NCBI GenBank assembly: GCA_011032825.1 | Contig: JAADJZ010000016.1 | Span: 310,001 to 374,000 of the forward strand | DNA: 64,000 nt | Direction of reading: 5' to 3' | DNA from: Massariosphaeria phaeospora | Taxonomy: Eukaryota; Ascomycota; Dothideomycetes; Pleosporales | Shown here: one piece after another, positions 32,366 through 42,932 of the stretch | How positions within the stretch are numbered: the stretch's first letter is position 1 | Layout: each line of letters begins with the position of its first letter | Notes under the pieces: generated by a model | Told to the model about the DNA's origin: nothing | Databases searched by the model: none | The model's input: only the letters and a program-made list of their open reading frames with translations | Translations under genes and position numbers: made by a program

Positions 32366-33378
32366 TTAGGCAGTATCCATCTTGTCCGGATCATCTTTGT
32401 CCTTCTTGTCCTTGCTTCCGCTTCCGCTTCCACTAGGTTGGCCGTCATCGTCTAGTAGAGGCTGCTTCTCGTCACCCTCGGCAATCTGCTCCAAATCAGA
32501 TTTGCCCTCCGTCGTGTCTTTCGCCTTCTTGTCCTTCTCTTGTCGAGCCTTTTCCTCTTCAAAACTCATCCTCAAGGCCAAGGCCAGTTCAGGATCGACT
32601 GACGGATCGACGCCGAACTCGAAAGAATTGCCACCTGACTCGCCTCCTCCTTCACCGCCCGCGGGGCCTGCACCCGCTCCGCCAGCGCTGCCATCTCCGC
32701 CGAGTATTGGAGTAGTGACAAGTGAATCGCTGAGAAGGTTCGAGCTAGGCTGGACCACGGCGAGATAGGAACCTTCCGCACTCTGACAATTCTCACTGAA
32801 TGCTTCAAGCTTCTTGGTAGTCTCTTCGCCAAGCTCTCCGAAGGCGATGATGTCGATGCTGATAGTAGACTTCTTCATTCGTTTCGCTAGCTTGATTATC
32901 GACTTCTCGTCCTCCTCGATCGGGCTGCAGGTGAAAACGATTATCCGTTGCTTCTGGGACTTGTTCTGGCGGTGTTTAAGAGCCAACTAGGGAGGTCAGT
33001 TAGAAACAGATCGGCGCAGGAAGGGGGGATCGACCTACAGCAGCCACATTGATACCCGTAGAGAAATGAGAACCTCCTTTTATCTTCGTCCGGTGCAGGC
33101 CGTCGAGGATCTTGCCGATATCTGTCGTCAAAGTGGTGAGGATCTCCGGGGTGTTTCCGCCCATACTCATGAGCCCGACAGAAGATTCGGGGTTGGCGGC
33201 GGTCTTGGCGGAGAATATGAGGTTAACCGCGTCGGCTTGCGCCTCCCATCGAGAAGGAACGTAATCCCCATTCCGGCTGGTCTCGCTGTTGTCTACGCTG
33301 TTCAAAGTGAATCAGTATTACCCTCTGAGGGCCATCAGGACATTATACGTACACAATCATAGAAGCTTCAAGTACCAT
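32366..33378 (-). CDS. RPN10: 26S proteasome regulatory subunit Rpn10
   Basis: Exons 33378-33353, 33297-33039 and 32986-32366; 301 residues. The von Willebrand A domain (1-190) starts MVLEASMIVVDNSETSRNGDY and includes SSVGLMSMGG, GSHFSTGINVA and KQRIIVFTCSPI. A Gly-rich hinge follows, then one ubiquitin-interacting motif (DPELALALRMSFEEE, about 224-240) and a charged, Lys/Asp-rich tail. Rpn10 bridges lid and base of the 19S particle and serves as a ubiquitin receptor. Splice sites are canonical and phases agree. Divergent from the borealin gene, with 595 bp between starts. Confidence 0.96.
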
Positions 33379-33628
33379 GTTGGCTGTGGGGGAGTCGAGA
33401 GCTTCAAAAAGTGGTATAGTACGTGAGGTTGTTGGAGCTTCGGGAAGAGGGCGGCGGTCGGAGGTCAAGTGTCGGGCACGCATGAACCCTGGCGCCAAGG
33501 CTAGATCACGTGCGAGCTTGCAGCCCGTCGCTGTGGACGATGCCCCTCAGATGGTGGATGGCGTCGGTGAAGTCCCAAGCTCCAGCCAGTACAGGAGATT
33601 GTAGGCCAGCTGCATAGTTCGCATATGA

Positions 33629-33719
33629 TATCTACAAAGCGCTATTGTATCTGGCACACCAGGTAATACACTGAACAGGTGTGCGGGAACAGAAATCTTC
33701 CTACCTAGGTGCGGGGTGA
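33629..33719. repeat. Interspersed repeat, copy C (short)
   Basis: TATCTACAAAGCGCTATTG head as in copy A, then CTACCTAGGTGCGGGG in place of the longer tail, so this copy is internally shortened. Lies in the RPN10/borealin divergent promoter. Confidence 0.6.
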
Positions 33720-33973
33720 AGGCGTCACAGGATCGCGCGTCTGTGGCGTTGTGGCGGTGCGGTGGTCTGGGCGGCCGGCGCGACACAAAACCCCTCCAGC
33801 GTACCTCCCTCCCTCTCCCTTTCCCCACCAAAACATCGACAGTTGAGGAAGCCGCGCAAACCACCACCAGCAACGCGTGAAAGCATCCCAGCATCCACAA
33901 GCCCCTCAATTGAAGCAGTTTCCGCAACCACTCTTCACAACCACCCAAAACAACAAACAACAACAACAACAAG

Positions 33974-35083
33974 ATGTCGCGCCTGGTGTTAACGGCAGAG
34001 GCGAAAGCCACCATGCGGGCAAACCTGGAGCTAGAGCGTAAGGCACCTTCATTCCCTTTAATTAACCTGCTAACGCAATGGACAGTCGCTACCCGCAGAG
34101 AGAAGCTGGTCGCAATGTGCGATGCCCAGTGTGCCAGCCTACAGTCGCGCCTCGAGCGTCGCATCAACCGTGTCCCCGCCAACAAACGTCATATGAACAT
34201 CATGACTTTCATCGACTCGTTCTCCGCCAAAGCAGCAGCACAAGCTCCCACCAGGAAGAAAGAAGCCGCATCGGCTGCTCCTGCGCTCAATAACAGGAAG
34301 ACGCGCGCTGCCCCTGCCCGCACTGCCGCAGCTGCCAACACCAACGAAGCTTTCAAAGCCCCTCGGGGCGCTTCCAAGGCTGCTGCTGCCCCGGCCGCTC
34401 CAGCCCCGGTCGCCAACACAGCTTCAAAAGCCCCTCGCGGTGCTACGAGGACTGGTGCTGCCCCTGCGCCTGTCGCCAAAGAAGCTCACAAGACGTCTCA
34501 CGGTACTTCACGGACTGTTGCCCCGGCCACTTCAGTTCTTGTCATCAAAGAACCTCAAAAACCATCTCGCGGCGCTTCAAGGACTGCCGCCCCAGCAGCT
34601 CCTGTTCCGATACTCAAGCCAATTGCGTCTCTACCTGCTGTCAAAGAAGCTCCGAAGGCAGCCCCCAAACCTGCCGCTAAGACAGCTGCCGCGCCAACCA
34701 ATCCCCCGGTTCGAAAGACTCTTCCTGCTCGAAAACCTGCCCCGGCTACCAAGACAGCACCTCCTCCGAAGGTCGCTCCGGCTGGCGAGACCGCTGCCGT
34801 CAACAGGCCGTTTCCTATCGTTCCCGTCTCGAAGAAATCGCGTGGCACAAAGAGGACTTCAGACGAAATGACTGGAGAGAATAAGGAGAACGCCAAAGAA
34901 ATCATGTCCGGAATTCCAAACAAGCGCCCCAAGGCCGTCCCAGCCGTCCCAACCGTGCCTGCAGCACGCACGACCCGGGCAGCGTCCAAGAGGGTTACCG
35001 CTGCGCTCCCTCAAGTCTTGTCACCGAAGCCAAACAACTCCCGCGCTGCTCCAGCTCAGACCAGGACCCGCCGTCAGCGATAA
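33974..35083 (+). CDS. Borealin/Nbl1-type chromosomal passenger complex protein with long A/P-rich tail
   Basis: Exons 33974-34037 and 34086-35083; about 353 residues. After a short first exon (MSRLVLTAEAKATMRANLELEL) the protein reads ATRREKLVAMCDAQCASLQSRLERRINRVPANKRHM, the Nbl1/borealin N-terminal helix that bundles with INCENP and survivin in the chromosomal passenger complex. Residues about 85-290 are low-complexity Ala/Pro/Lys and contain at least four diverged copies of a 24-27-residue unit around KAPRGASRTAAPA. A basic, KR-rich patch (KKSRGTKRTSDEM, NKRPKAV) is a likely nuclear signal. Yeast Nbl1 is only about 70 residues, so the tail is a filamentous-fungal extension. The N-terminal call rests on this helix alone. 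Confidence 0.75.
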   Translation: MSRLVLTAEAKATMRANLELERKAPSFPLINLLTQWTVATRREKLVAMCDAQCASLQSRLERRINRVPANKRHMNIMTFIDSFSAKAAAQAPTRKKEAASAAPALNNRKTRAAPARTAAAANTNEAFKAPRGASKAAAAPAAPAPVANTASKAPRGATRTGAAPAPVAKEAHKTSHGTSRTVAPATSVLVIKEPQKPSRGASRTAAPAAPVPILKPIASLPAVKEAPKAAPKPAAKTAAAPTNPPVRKTLPARKPAPATKTAPPPKVAPAGETAAVNRPFPIVPVSKKSRGTKRTSDEMTGENKENAKEIMSGIPNKRPKAVPAVPTVPAARTTRAASKRVTAALPQVLSPKPNNSRAAPAQTRTRRQR

Positions 35084-35107
35084 TCGGCTGCAGGATCGGG
35101 ACTCGCC

Positions 35108-35200
35108 AGCTACTTAGGCTTCAGTCTTTGACTCCCCCTGGCGCTCCCCTCGTAAGAGGGTTGAGGGCGGGGGTTGAGTTGGACTGAAGCCTAAGTAGCT
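35108..35200. repeat. Perfect 19-bp inverted repeat (hairpin) 3' of the borealin gene
   Basis: The arm at 35108-35126 (AGCTACTTAGGCTTCAGTC) is exactly matched by its reverse complement at 35182-35200, with a 55-nt loop that has further CCCCC/GGGGG pairing. It starts 24 bases after the stop codon, so it lies in the 3'UTR or the 3' end zone. Confidence 0.9.
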
Positions 35201-36871
35201 TGGTATCGGTATCGGTTTAAGTGCTTGGCGGGTTCTGAGAATTGAGTGTCAGGGTTCGGCTGGGGGTTTACTCGGTGGAGCTTGGGTCTTTGGAGTTAAG
35301 TATGCTGGGGTTGGTCTGCTGGATGGAGTTGTACTCTCTGGGGTTTACTCTGCTGGGGCCTCTGGGTCTACGGCTTTCTGTGGGATAGGGTTTTGCGTTC
35401 TGGTGTTTGAGTGTCTGTTTTCTTGTGTTATGATAGAGCTGTGCTACACTAGCATAATCAACTGATCCCATGTTCTCCAACAGCATGGTACTCTGTGAAC
35501 GCACCCTCATACTCTACCAATCCCGAAAGCACGGTAAATCCCGCGGCTGATACGTCAAGGCAATGCAATAGTGCAACGATGTACACAATACCTCATATGG
35601 TAGATACAATAGGGTGTTGCAAAGGTCAAGTTAGACAACCAGCTTTGTGCCAGAAAGTAGTATAGTGTAACTAAGACAAGCAAAGAGGGTCGATTCCACT
35701 ACTATACACTGTTTCTTCTAATAGAGCTCGTAATTCCAGTGTTGTTCAGATAGCTCCTTACAATTTCTGATGGCCTATAGTACGCGCTGCATCGATGTGC
35801 GCACCGTTGCTGTGGAGGCTAGAGACCACCTCCCTTCCCACTCGATATGAAGAGTTCACCCTCATTATCACTTGCACCCTCAACATCACGTCGGAGAAGG
35901 ATACACCGACACCGGGGCCCGATCCCTGCGTTGTTTCCGTGCCATTCTTGGACCCCACGCCTCCGGTGAACACATTTGCACTCGCCACGCAACCGAAGGA
36001 AGGGCATACGTATGCAAATCTGAATGCACGCAACGGCTCGCAATTGCTTCCGCTCTTGCCGCGAGTTGACGGTGCGCATCTTCGCGACCGATACGTGCTA
36101 CACCCATGACCACCTGTCTTTTATTGATGACGGCACTGACGCTCAAGTTATAGATAGCGGCGACGCCCTAACAGACCAACATCAACATGGCACTTCACAC
36201 AGCCTCACGCGAGCCACATGCAGGGCGGATCCCTGCTCGCCCGTAGCCATTGATAAGCACTCTGGCCATGCTGCAGCGGTCCCTGCGGGGCGGATTCACC
36301 GGTCAAGCCCACGGCCCAGTCGATGCGGAGCACGATGGGCGCGGACACTTCTGTCGTAGCGGCACAAGCAGGTGAGGAACAAGGTGGAGTGCAGGATACT
36401 GTGCAGATGGCGGAGAGCCAACTACTGAGGCCTGACCGCCCTTCCAGGGTTGTTTTGGCAGCCGGCGTGGAGGCGCGGGTGGGGAACTGGCGGGCGTCAC
36501 CCCCAGGGCGACGACGTGGACTGGCGCGCGCAGGGCGAAGGGACCGGCCAGCAGGCGCCCTCTTCCGGACAGTTGGCGTTGTTGCAGGCCCTGCTATTGT
36601 GCGCTGCAGCGAATAATGGCAGCGTTCGGGTGCGCAGGCGCGGACTCGTCCAGGGCTATTGAACGTCGAGGCTTAGCGGCCAGGCAGCAGTCTTGGCTCT
36701 CACGACGCGCGACGACTCATCTACTACCTCTAAGCCCAGCTCGCACTTCCACCGTCCTTCCTTTCCCCCCTCCTCCCGCGACCACCCATTATTCCCTCCG
36801 CTTTCTCCGCTTTCTGTGGCCGCCAGCCTGAGGACTCATCGCCATCGCTTCCTGCCGCCGGCCTCCCCAGC
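35201..36871. other. Long intergenic stretch upstream of the C2H2 gene
   Basis: 35220-35450 is G/T-rich with imperfect GGGTTTACTC/GCTGGGG-like repeats. 35520-36300 has short conflicting frames on both strands and no family match. 36300-36870 is GC-rich and probably the leader and promoter of the zinc-finger gene. No supportable gene. Confidence 0.5.
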
Positions 36872-39277
36872 ATGTCGACTCATCCTCGCCGCAGGCCACA
36901 TAAGGCCACTGGCCCCCAGGCCTCTCCGCTAAGCTCCCACGGCATGCAGCTCCGCAAGAGTGGCACCTTCTCCTCGCCCCATTCAGTCTCGTCCGAAGTC
37001 TGTGACCTGGACAACCACCAGTACATGCCCCGCCGCTCGCCAACCAGCACCGAGAACCTCGAAGAGCTCCTGCAAGACGCCAGCATTCGCCGCGTTGCCA
37101 ACCTGCTCAAGGACTTCGACAAGAAGATCGCTGGCCACAAGTCGTCTGCAGCCAGCATCTTGAATGACCCCGAGGTGCTTCCTGTGCCCAGCTTCATCCT
37201 CCAGAATACCCGCCTAAACCACATGGGCGTGGACCTGGATCTGGACCTAGACATGAACATGGACCTTGACTCCAAGCCCGTCGAGGAACGTAACCCGCAT
37301 GACCACGCCTCTGACAGCGGTCTTGGCTCGAGCATCAGCGGATCCAAATACAGTAAGGACGATAGACTGCAGCTGCCCGCACTGAACGGGCCACATGCTA
37401 ACACATATAAAGACTGCCGCAGCGCCCGCGAGTCCATCTCGACGTCTGTAACCTCCACCCACTCCGCCATAACCCGGTCCTTCTCCGCGCTGGGAGCGTC
37501 AGAAGAGAAGCATACGCTCGGAGAGTATGCATGCAAACAAATTCACGACCACATCGTCAAGCCGATTCTTGCCGAGGAGTCGTTGAAAGACTTCCATCCC
37601 CTAATTAGCGACGTTCCCCGCCGTATCGGCGAGAAGAACATCACGAACCTTCGTGATCTTGAGAAGACATTGATATTTCTAGCACCGGTAAGTGGTATAA
37701 GATATCTATCAGAGTGTACAAAAGCTTATTGCATTCTTCGCGGATTTAAGGAGTTCTCGGCGACACCGACTTCATACCTTCAATTCTGCGAGCGATCAAT
37801 TCAACTTTTGCACGCGACTGTCGACAGCCTTCCCGAACAGGACCAGCGACTCCCATCCGACCGCCCGTACACTAACAACTATTTTCTCGACTTGATCGAA
37901 CAGATCCGACGCTACGCTGCAATCATGGCTGCAACTCGCCAAAAGGAAGCAAATGGAGAAGACCTCGACGAGATGGATTACTCCACGTATGACACCTCCA
38001 GCTCACAGTTCCGCACGACCATATTAACATATCTTAGGGATGAGAAAGTCACCCTGCGGGGCGGACTCAGCCACAATGGCCGACCAGCTGAGCTAGTGCG
38101 GGAAAAGAACGGCAAATTTATTCCCATCAACGACTCGGCCTACTCGTCGTCCAAGCGGGCTCTGTCGGACGACGAGATGGACGATGATGAAGTTATGCGT
38201 TCCATGGCGCGACGGAGGAAATCCGACAAACCCGGGGATGTCTTGCACCTTTGCCGCGATTGTAAGAAGGAGTTCAAGCGCCCGTGTGACTTGACCAAGC
38301 ACGAGAAGACTCACTCCCGCCCTTGGAAGTGCTCCGATGCGAAGTGCAAGTACTACGAGCTCGGTTGGCCCACTGAGAAAGAGCGAGATCGACACGTCAA
38401 CGACAAACACTCCGCCGCTCCAGCACAATACAAATGTCTGTATCCGCCGTGCACTTACGCCTCCAAGCGAGAGTCAAATTGTAAGCAGCACATGGAGAAG
38501 GCCCACGGCTGGGAGTACGTCCGATCGAAGAGCAACGGACAAAAGAAGGGACCGACGGCTGGTAGCGAGCACAGTCCCCCCACCCCGCTTACACCTTTTC
38601 TTGGGACCCCGCAGTCCGCGGCTTTGGCTACCCCTATGACGCCGTTCGCTACGTCACCTGCCATGGCCCTGGTTGACAACTTCGATTATTCGTACGGCTT
38701 CAGCACCCCAGCCCTCAGCCTAAATGGCTTCCAGGAAGAATATCGGCGAGACTCGGTCACCACCGACGGATCTGTCCTCACATATTCTTCTGGTCACTCC
38801 CCGACTGGCCCGACCTCGTTCGAAGAGGCCGTGACACCCGAGGAGACACACATCAACCACAATGATATCTACAATAGCTGTGGGTTGGGCTCCAGCTTCA
38901 ACAACACCCATTTCCAGCAACCCACTCCATTGAGCACTGGATTTGACTTCGAATCACTTTCGTTCACTGTCAATCCTACATCATCAAACAGCATGCCACA
39001 CCTCTCTCCCACAGCTCAGGCCGATGTCACCCTCTATTCTCCACCCATGCACATAGATGAAGGGTTTGGTGATGGAATGGATGCCTTCAGCCGGCCAACT
39101 GAAGACTTTACTCTGTTCGACAACGCCCAGGGCGGTAACATGGGTCTTAGCGGCACTGCTGATTTCTTTCCCGATATCAATCAGTTTGGTGGCCAATTCA
39201 ACAACTACTACGTCGACACCAATATGTCGACTATGGACGACTTGATCGGTCCTGGTTATAATAACATGCAGCAGTAG
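36872..39277 (+). CDS. C2H2 zinc-finger transcription factor
   Basis: The open frame is 801 residues. The N-terminal region includes LEELLQDASIRRVANLLKDFDKKI and a helical domain (LGEYACKQIHDHIVKPIL to YTNNYFLDLIEQIRRYAAI). A zinc-finger block follows at about 450-545: LCRDCKKEFKRPCDLTKHEKTH, then KCSDAKCKYYELGWPTEKERDRH and KCLYPPCTYASKRESNCKQH. The C terminus is Ser/Thr/Pro/Asn-rich, as in activation domains. At 37688-37750 lies a stopless 63-nt in-frame segment bounded by GTAAGT and TTTAAG; its translation (VSGIRYLSECTKAY) interrupts a helix that would otherwise read LIFLAPEFSATPTSYLQFC, so it is probably an intron and the mature protein 780 residues. Nuclear regulator; targets unknown. 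Confidence 0.88.
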   Translation: MSTHPRRRPHKATGPQASPLSSHGMQLRKSGTFSSPHSVSSEVCDLDNHQYMPRRSPTSTENLEELLQDASIRRVANLLKDFDKKIAGHKSSAASILNDPEVLPVPSFILQNTRLNHMGVDLDLDLDMNMDLDSKPVEERNPHDHASDSGLGSSISGSKYSKDDRLQLPALNGPHANTYKDCRSARESISTSVTSTHSAITRSFSALGASEEKHTLGEYACKQIHDHIVKPILAEESLKDFHPLISDVPRRIGEKNITNLRDLEKTLIFLAPVSGIRYLSECTKAYCILRGFKEFSATPTSYLQFCERSIQLLHATVDSLPEQDQRLPSDRPYTNNYFLDLIEQIRRYAAIMAATRQKEANGEDLDEMDYSTYDTSSSQFRTTILTYLRDEKVTLRGGLSHNGRPAELVREKNGKFIPINDSAYSSSKRALSDDEMDDDEVMRSMARRRKSDKPGDVLHLCRDCKKEFKRPCDLTKHEKTHSRPWKCSDAKCKYYELGWPTEKERDRHVNDKHSAAPAQYKCLYPPCTYASKRESNCKQHMEKAHGWEYVRSKSNGQKKGPTAGSEHSPPTPLTPFLGTPQSAALATPMTPFATSPAMALVDNFDYSYGFSTPALSLNGFQEEYRRDSVTTDGSVLTYSSGHSPTGPTSFEEAVTPEETHINHNDIYNSCGLGSSFNNTHFQQPTPLSTGFDFESLSFTVNPTSSNSMPHLSPTAQADVTLYSPPMHIDEGFGDGMDAFSRPTEDFTLFDNAQGGNMGLSGTADFFPDINQFGGQFNNYYVDTNMSTMDDLIGPGYNNMQQ

Positions 39278-40035
39278 GCTGCTCGATACGTGTAGTTCTG
39301 ATGAAGCCAGCGTTTTTCCTTTCCATTATTATCACCACGGCCTTATGAGCTCAGGTATCTATAGCACATGGCCGACGCAAGATGCAGTTATGATTGGTAT
39401 TTGCACACTAGATATGGTTTTCTTATTCTGCACTGAGTGCGTGGCACATTCAACAGAAAACCCAAAAACAACTGACCTTGTTTATGCGGTTATTCCGTTG
39501 GCTGATTTCGGACTCCCCCCTTCTCATTCTTTCCCAGAGCGGAGGCTGGGTTGAGTCATCAGATAGTGTAATATAGGAATATGGAGGACATCGCCTTTCC
39601 ATTTAGTGACTGAATTCTTGTGACTCACTTGTATCCTCACAACTCAACATGTCCAGGCACTGCCAAACGAGATCCTGCAGGAGTTCCAAGAAACTGACAT
39701 CACGCGCGCGAGTCGCCTCGGTGTCTGATCTATTGGCGCCTATGGCTCAAAACGGAATCCGGACTCGCACGGACGTTTCAGGGCGCTGAAGCTCGATTCC
39801 CCTCACCATGATGTCTCTTTACCTCTTCAACCTCTTTCTCGAGGCGGAGCCTGTCTTTCCTTGATAGTCTTTGGACTTTCTCGTCTTTCTCTGAACCTCT
39901 CCTTGGTCCTTTCGTGGCCACCACTATCCTTACACATCAGTATCAGGTCGCGCCGGTCGTGCACCCGTTTCCCGCTCCCTCTCGCCCGTACCGTCCATAC
40001 TAGTCCTTTACGTTTGTTTATTTTTCGACGCGATT
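39278..40035. other. Intergenic between C2H2 gene and MFS gene
   Basis: 3' flank of the zinc-finger gene and promoter of the transporter. The only coding-like trace is the F-box-like scrap at 39657. Confidence 0.5.
39657..39728 (+). pseudogene. Possible F-box remnant
   Basis: A 23-codon frame reads ALPNEILQEFQETDIT before a stop. LPNEILQEF is typical of the start of a fungal F-box, but no further F-box helices follow in any frame. Could be chance. Confidence 0.2.
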
Positions 40036-41714
40036 ATGTTAGGATTTCACAGACGCACGAGGTCTCTGATCCCGGTCAAGGAGCTCGCGAAATATGATAA
40101 GATCCCCTTGAATGAAGAGGAGGAGATGGAAGTAGGCAGGGACGAGTTGGAAACGGACATGCTGCCTTCAGCTTCGATCAAGTCACGCCGGAGACAATTG
40201 ATGCTGGTCTACATTGTTTTCCTCGCTGAAGCGTGCGTAGCAGGGCTTCTCTACTAGCAATGGGAGCTAATTTCTGTCGTAGTATCATGGCATCCAGCCT
40301 CCAGCCACAGCTCCAGATGTTGATCTCGGACGACGACTACTGCGGAAACCTCTCCACCTCATATCTTCGAAGCATACTCGATTGTGGCTATGCGTTTGGT
40401 GGCACAGTCGGCATTTTCTGGGGATTCCTGTCCGATCGCATCGGACGCCGACGAGTAACGCTCACGGGCCTTTGGACCATGTTCATCTGCTGTATGAGCA
40501 TGGGCTTTGCTACCGATCTCATCAGCTGTACCATCTTCAGGTTCTTTGCGGGAATGGCAAGCTCAGCAATCGTCGTAACAAGCCTGACGATGATTGGCGA
40601 CCTTAGCGTGACCCCAGCGGAGAGGGCAACGAATGTGGCCAGACTTCCTCTGATAGCTCTATGCGGATCAATTGGCCCAATCATTCAAAACCTGGTTTCT
40701 GGCACTTTCGACGTGTCCAGTATCTGGGAACGGTTCCCTACGCTAGCCTCTCAAATCGCGTGTGGCAGTCTTGTGCTCTTGATTGCCATCACGGCTACAA
40801 TCATGCTCCAGGAGGTACGTTTTTTATCCCCCTTCACAACATGTGGTAACTACGGCTATTAACTATCTACACAGACCTTACCGTTCGAAGACCATCAACA
40901 AAAGGACATCATGGATATGGACTGCGAAAAGGCAGCATTCCTTTCTACTCACGAAGAACCAAGCATCTCCGTAGTAGACTTCGTCCGCCCAGACCCAATC
41001 TCTGTCGACCAATTCCTCCAATCGCCCTCTCTCCTCGTACTCCTCGCCTCGTTTTCCTTATTATCTCTACACTCGTCGACCTTTGATGTGCTGCTGCCAC
41101 ATCTCGGTCACAGCAGCACCCGACACGGCGGCATGGGCATTCCCTGCTCCTGGCTCGGCCTCCTGGTCCTGATCGTTCGCGGTATCTCCGGCGTAGCCAT
41201 CCTCTACGGCATTCCGCGCGCTGTGCAGAAATTCGGTCTGCTCAAGCTCTACCGCTCTACCTCACTCCTCTTCCCCGCCATCTACGCCATCACACCCATC
41301 CTCGCCCTCGCCGCCGCATGCTCGCACGGCTTTGTGCCGATCATCTCCACGGCCTCGATCCTCATCAAGCACACGCTCACAGGCGGCGCCACCGTTCTCG
41401 TCATCCTTCTCGTCCTCAACACCACACCGGACGCCTTCTCGGCGGGCACCGTAGTCGGCATGATGCAAGTGACGAGCCTGTTCAAAGCGCTCGCGGTGGC
41501 CGTCAGCGGCGCGAGCTTCTACCTTAGCAACGACTTCAGCGTCGTGACGACCAACTTCGCGCTCTGGACCTGTCTGACCCTGTTCGGCGTCGTGGGCGCA
41601 GCACTCGCGTGGTTTGTGCGCGACCATCCGAGCGTGGAGCGCGACTTTCCCAGCGAAGTCCTCTGCTGGGAGACGTGCTTCGATGCGGATTCGGAGAAGA
41701 CGGGGGAGGTTTGA
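40036..41714 (+). CDS. Major facilitator superfamily transporter
   Basis: Exons 40036-40232, 40283-40814 and 40875-41714; 522 residues. The soluble N terminus has a dileucine-like/acidic stretch (LNEEEEMEVGRDELETDML). The first half carries the MFS motif A as GFLSDRIGRRRVTL between helices 2 and 3 and several further helices (FICCMSMGFATDLI, FFAGMASSAIVVTSLTMIGD). A loop of about 70 residues follows, then a second six-helix half (LLVLLASFSLLSLHSS, LGLLVLIVRGISGVAILYGI and GGATVLVILLVLNTT). It resembles the fungal ZIF1/YCR023c-like branch by motif order. The substrate cannot be told from sequence. The first intron is 50 nt, the second 60 nt, both with usual signals. Confidence 0.88.
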
Positions 41715-42932
41715 AAGCCGTTGCCCGATATCAATGTCTATACTTGACCGCCGTGTCTGTCTGTATCCGATTTTGCAACAGCTTTCCTATCTACCCTTTG
41801 CAGGCCAGGGTGCTTAGCCCAACATTTCCTTGATTCCGCTATCTAATTGGTGCAACATGTATCTATTAGGCGGGTTCGCGTTGTCTCTCTCATGTGTCTC
41901 ATTGCGTTACGTTGGTATCGATTTCCTATATCTGTTGATGATGTCCTTGACCAGTTCTCCGGGCTGTATATTTACCACGCGTGGTTGCTGAAGAGGATTA
42001 CGATGATGTTGTGGCTTTTTGAAACGCATCTGTTCGAGTGTTTGTAGTGGCTACGTTAATATACAACTGCTTCTATTCATTCACGTGCGTTGCCTGCTCA
42101 GCTGGATATACAATATAGGGCTTGGTGACGGCATGGGTAATCTCTCTGGACTTTTGCTGGATGGTCTTGGACTGCCGAGAGGATGTCTCGGCCGTGGTGA
42201 CATGCCAATATGAATGGTGCCCCTCGCACTGACACGACGCTGCTGCAAGCCATGAGGTCTTCACGTTACACACTCGTCCTCGGGGTAAGGCCCAGTGGCT
42301 GGATACGATAGGGCTGCGTGAACGACACTCCAAGCCTCTTGAATAGTATTCCACATACATACAATATGGTCTGGTATAGGATGATACTGTGCACACCTCA
42401 CGTGGTGCTGGAGTTGCCCAGGTGCGCATCGCCTATTTAAAGGCTACCCCTCGTGTTTACTGACATCACAACTGAACGAAGCCACATCACAATTGCTTCC
42501 CTCTACGGCAGTGCCGTAGGTAGGCCTTTGGCAATAGCCATGCCAACCTTCTCACATGGTACTGAAATTTGGTGCATCGGCTGGAGCCTAGCGAGCACTC
42601 AGCACGGAGGCGGGGATGGGATGCCCCTGCATACGGGGCCGCTGCACGCTGCAACCCCATCCTCCTGCCGCACTATATTTGTTTGAGCTTCCTTGTTTAT
42701 TTCATCTGTGGTTGTCACAGGTACGCTTGCCACTCCTCTCCACCTGCTCCTGCTCCTGTTCGCCCGCGGCACCCTCTGTGTTTATCTTCCTCCAGCCCGC
42801 TTACAACTGCGGCGACCCCACCACTCCCCTCCACTCCACTTCCACTTCCACCCCCAACCACACCCAAAGGCCTTATCAATACTACCGGCACGGCGCATTT
42901 AGCACACAATACAACTATCCCCGCACCCCGCA
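41715..42932. other. Intergenic upstream of the NTF2-like gene
   Basis: Includes the MFS 3' flank and a C/T-rich leader (42740-42930) in front of the NTF2-like start. An 11-base GGTGCGCATCG at 42421 matches the tail of the interspersed repeat, but nothing around it does. No gene called. Confidence 0.5.

Noticed and set aside
42421..42431. GGTGCGCATCG as a possible fifth copy of the interspersed repeat
   Set aside because: Only 11 bases match the repeat tail; neither head nor middle motifs are present.
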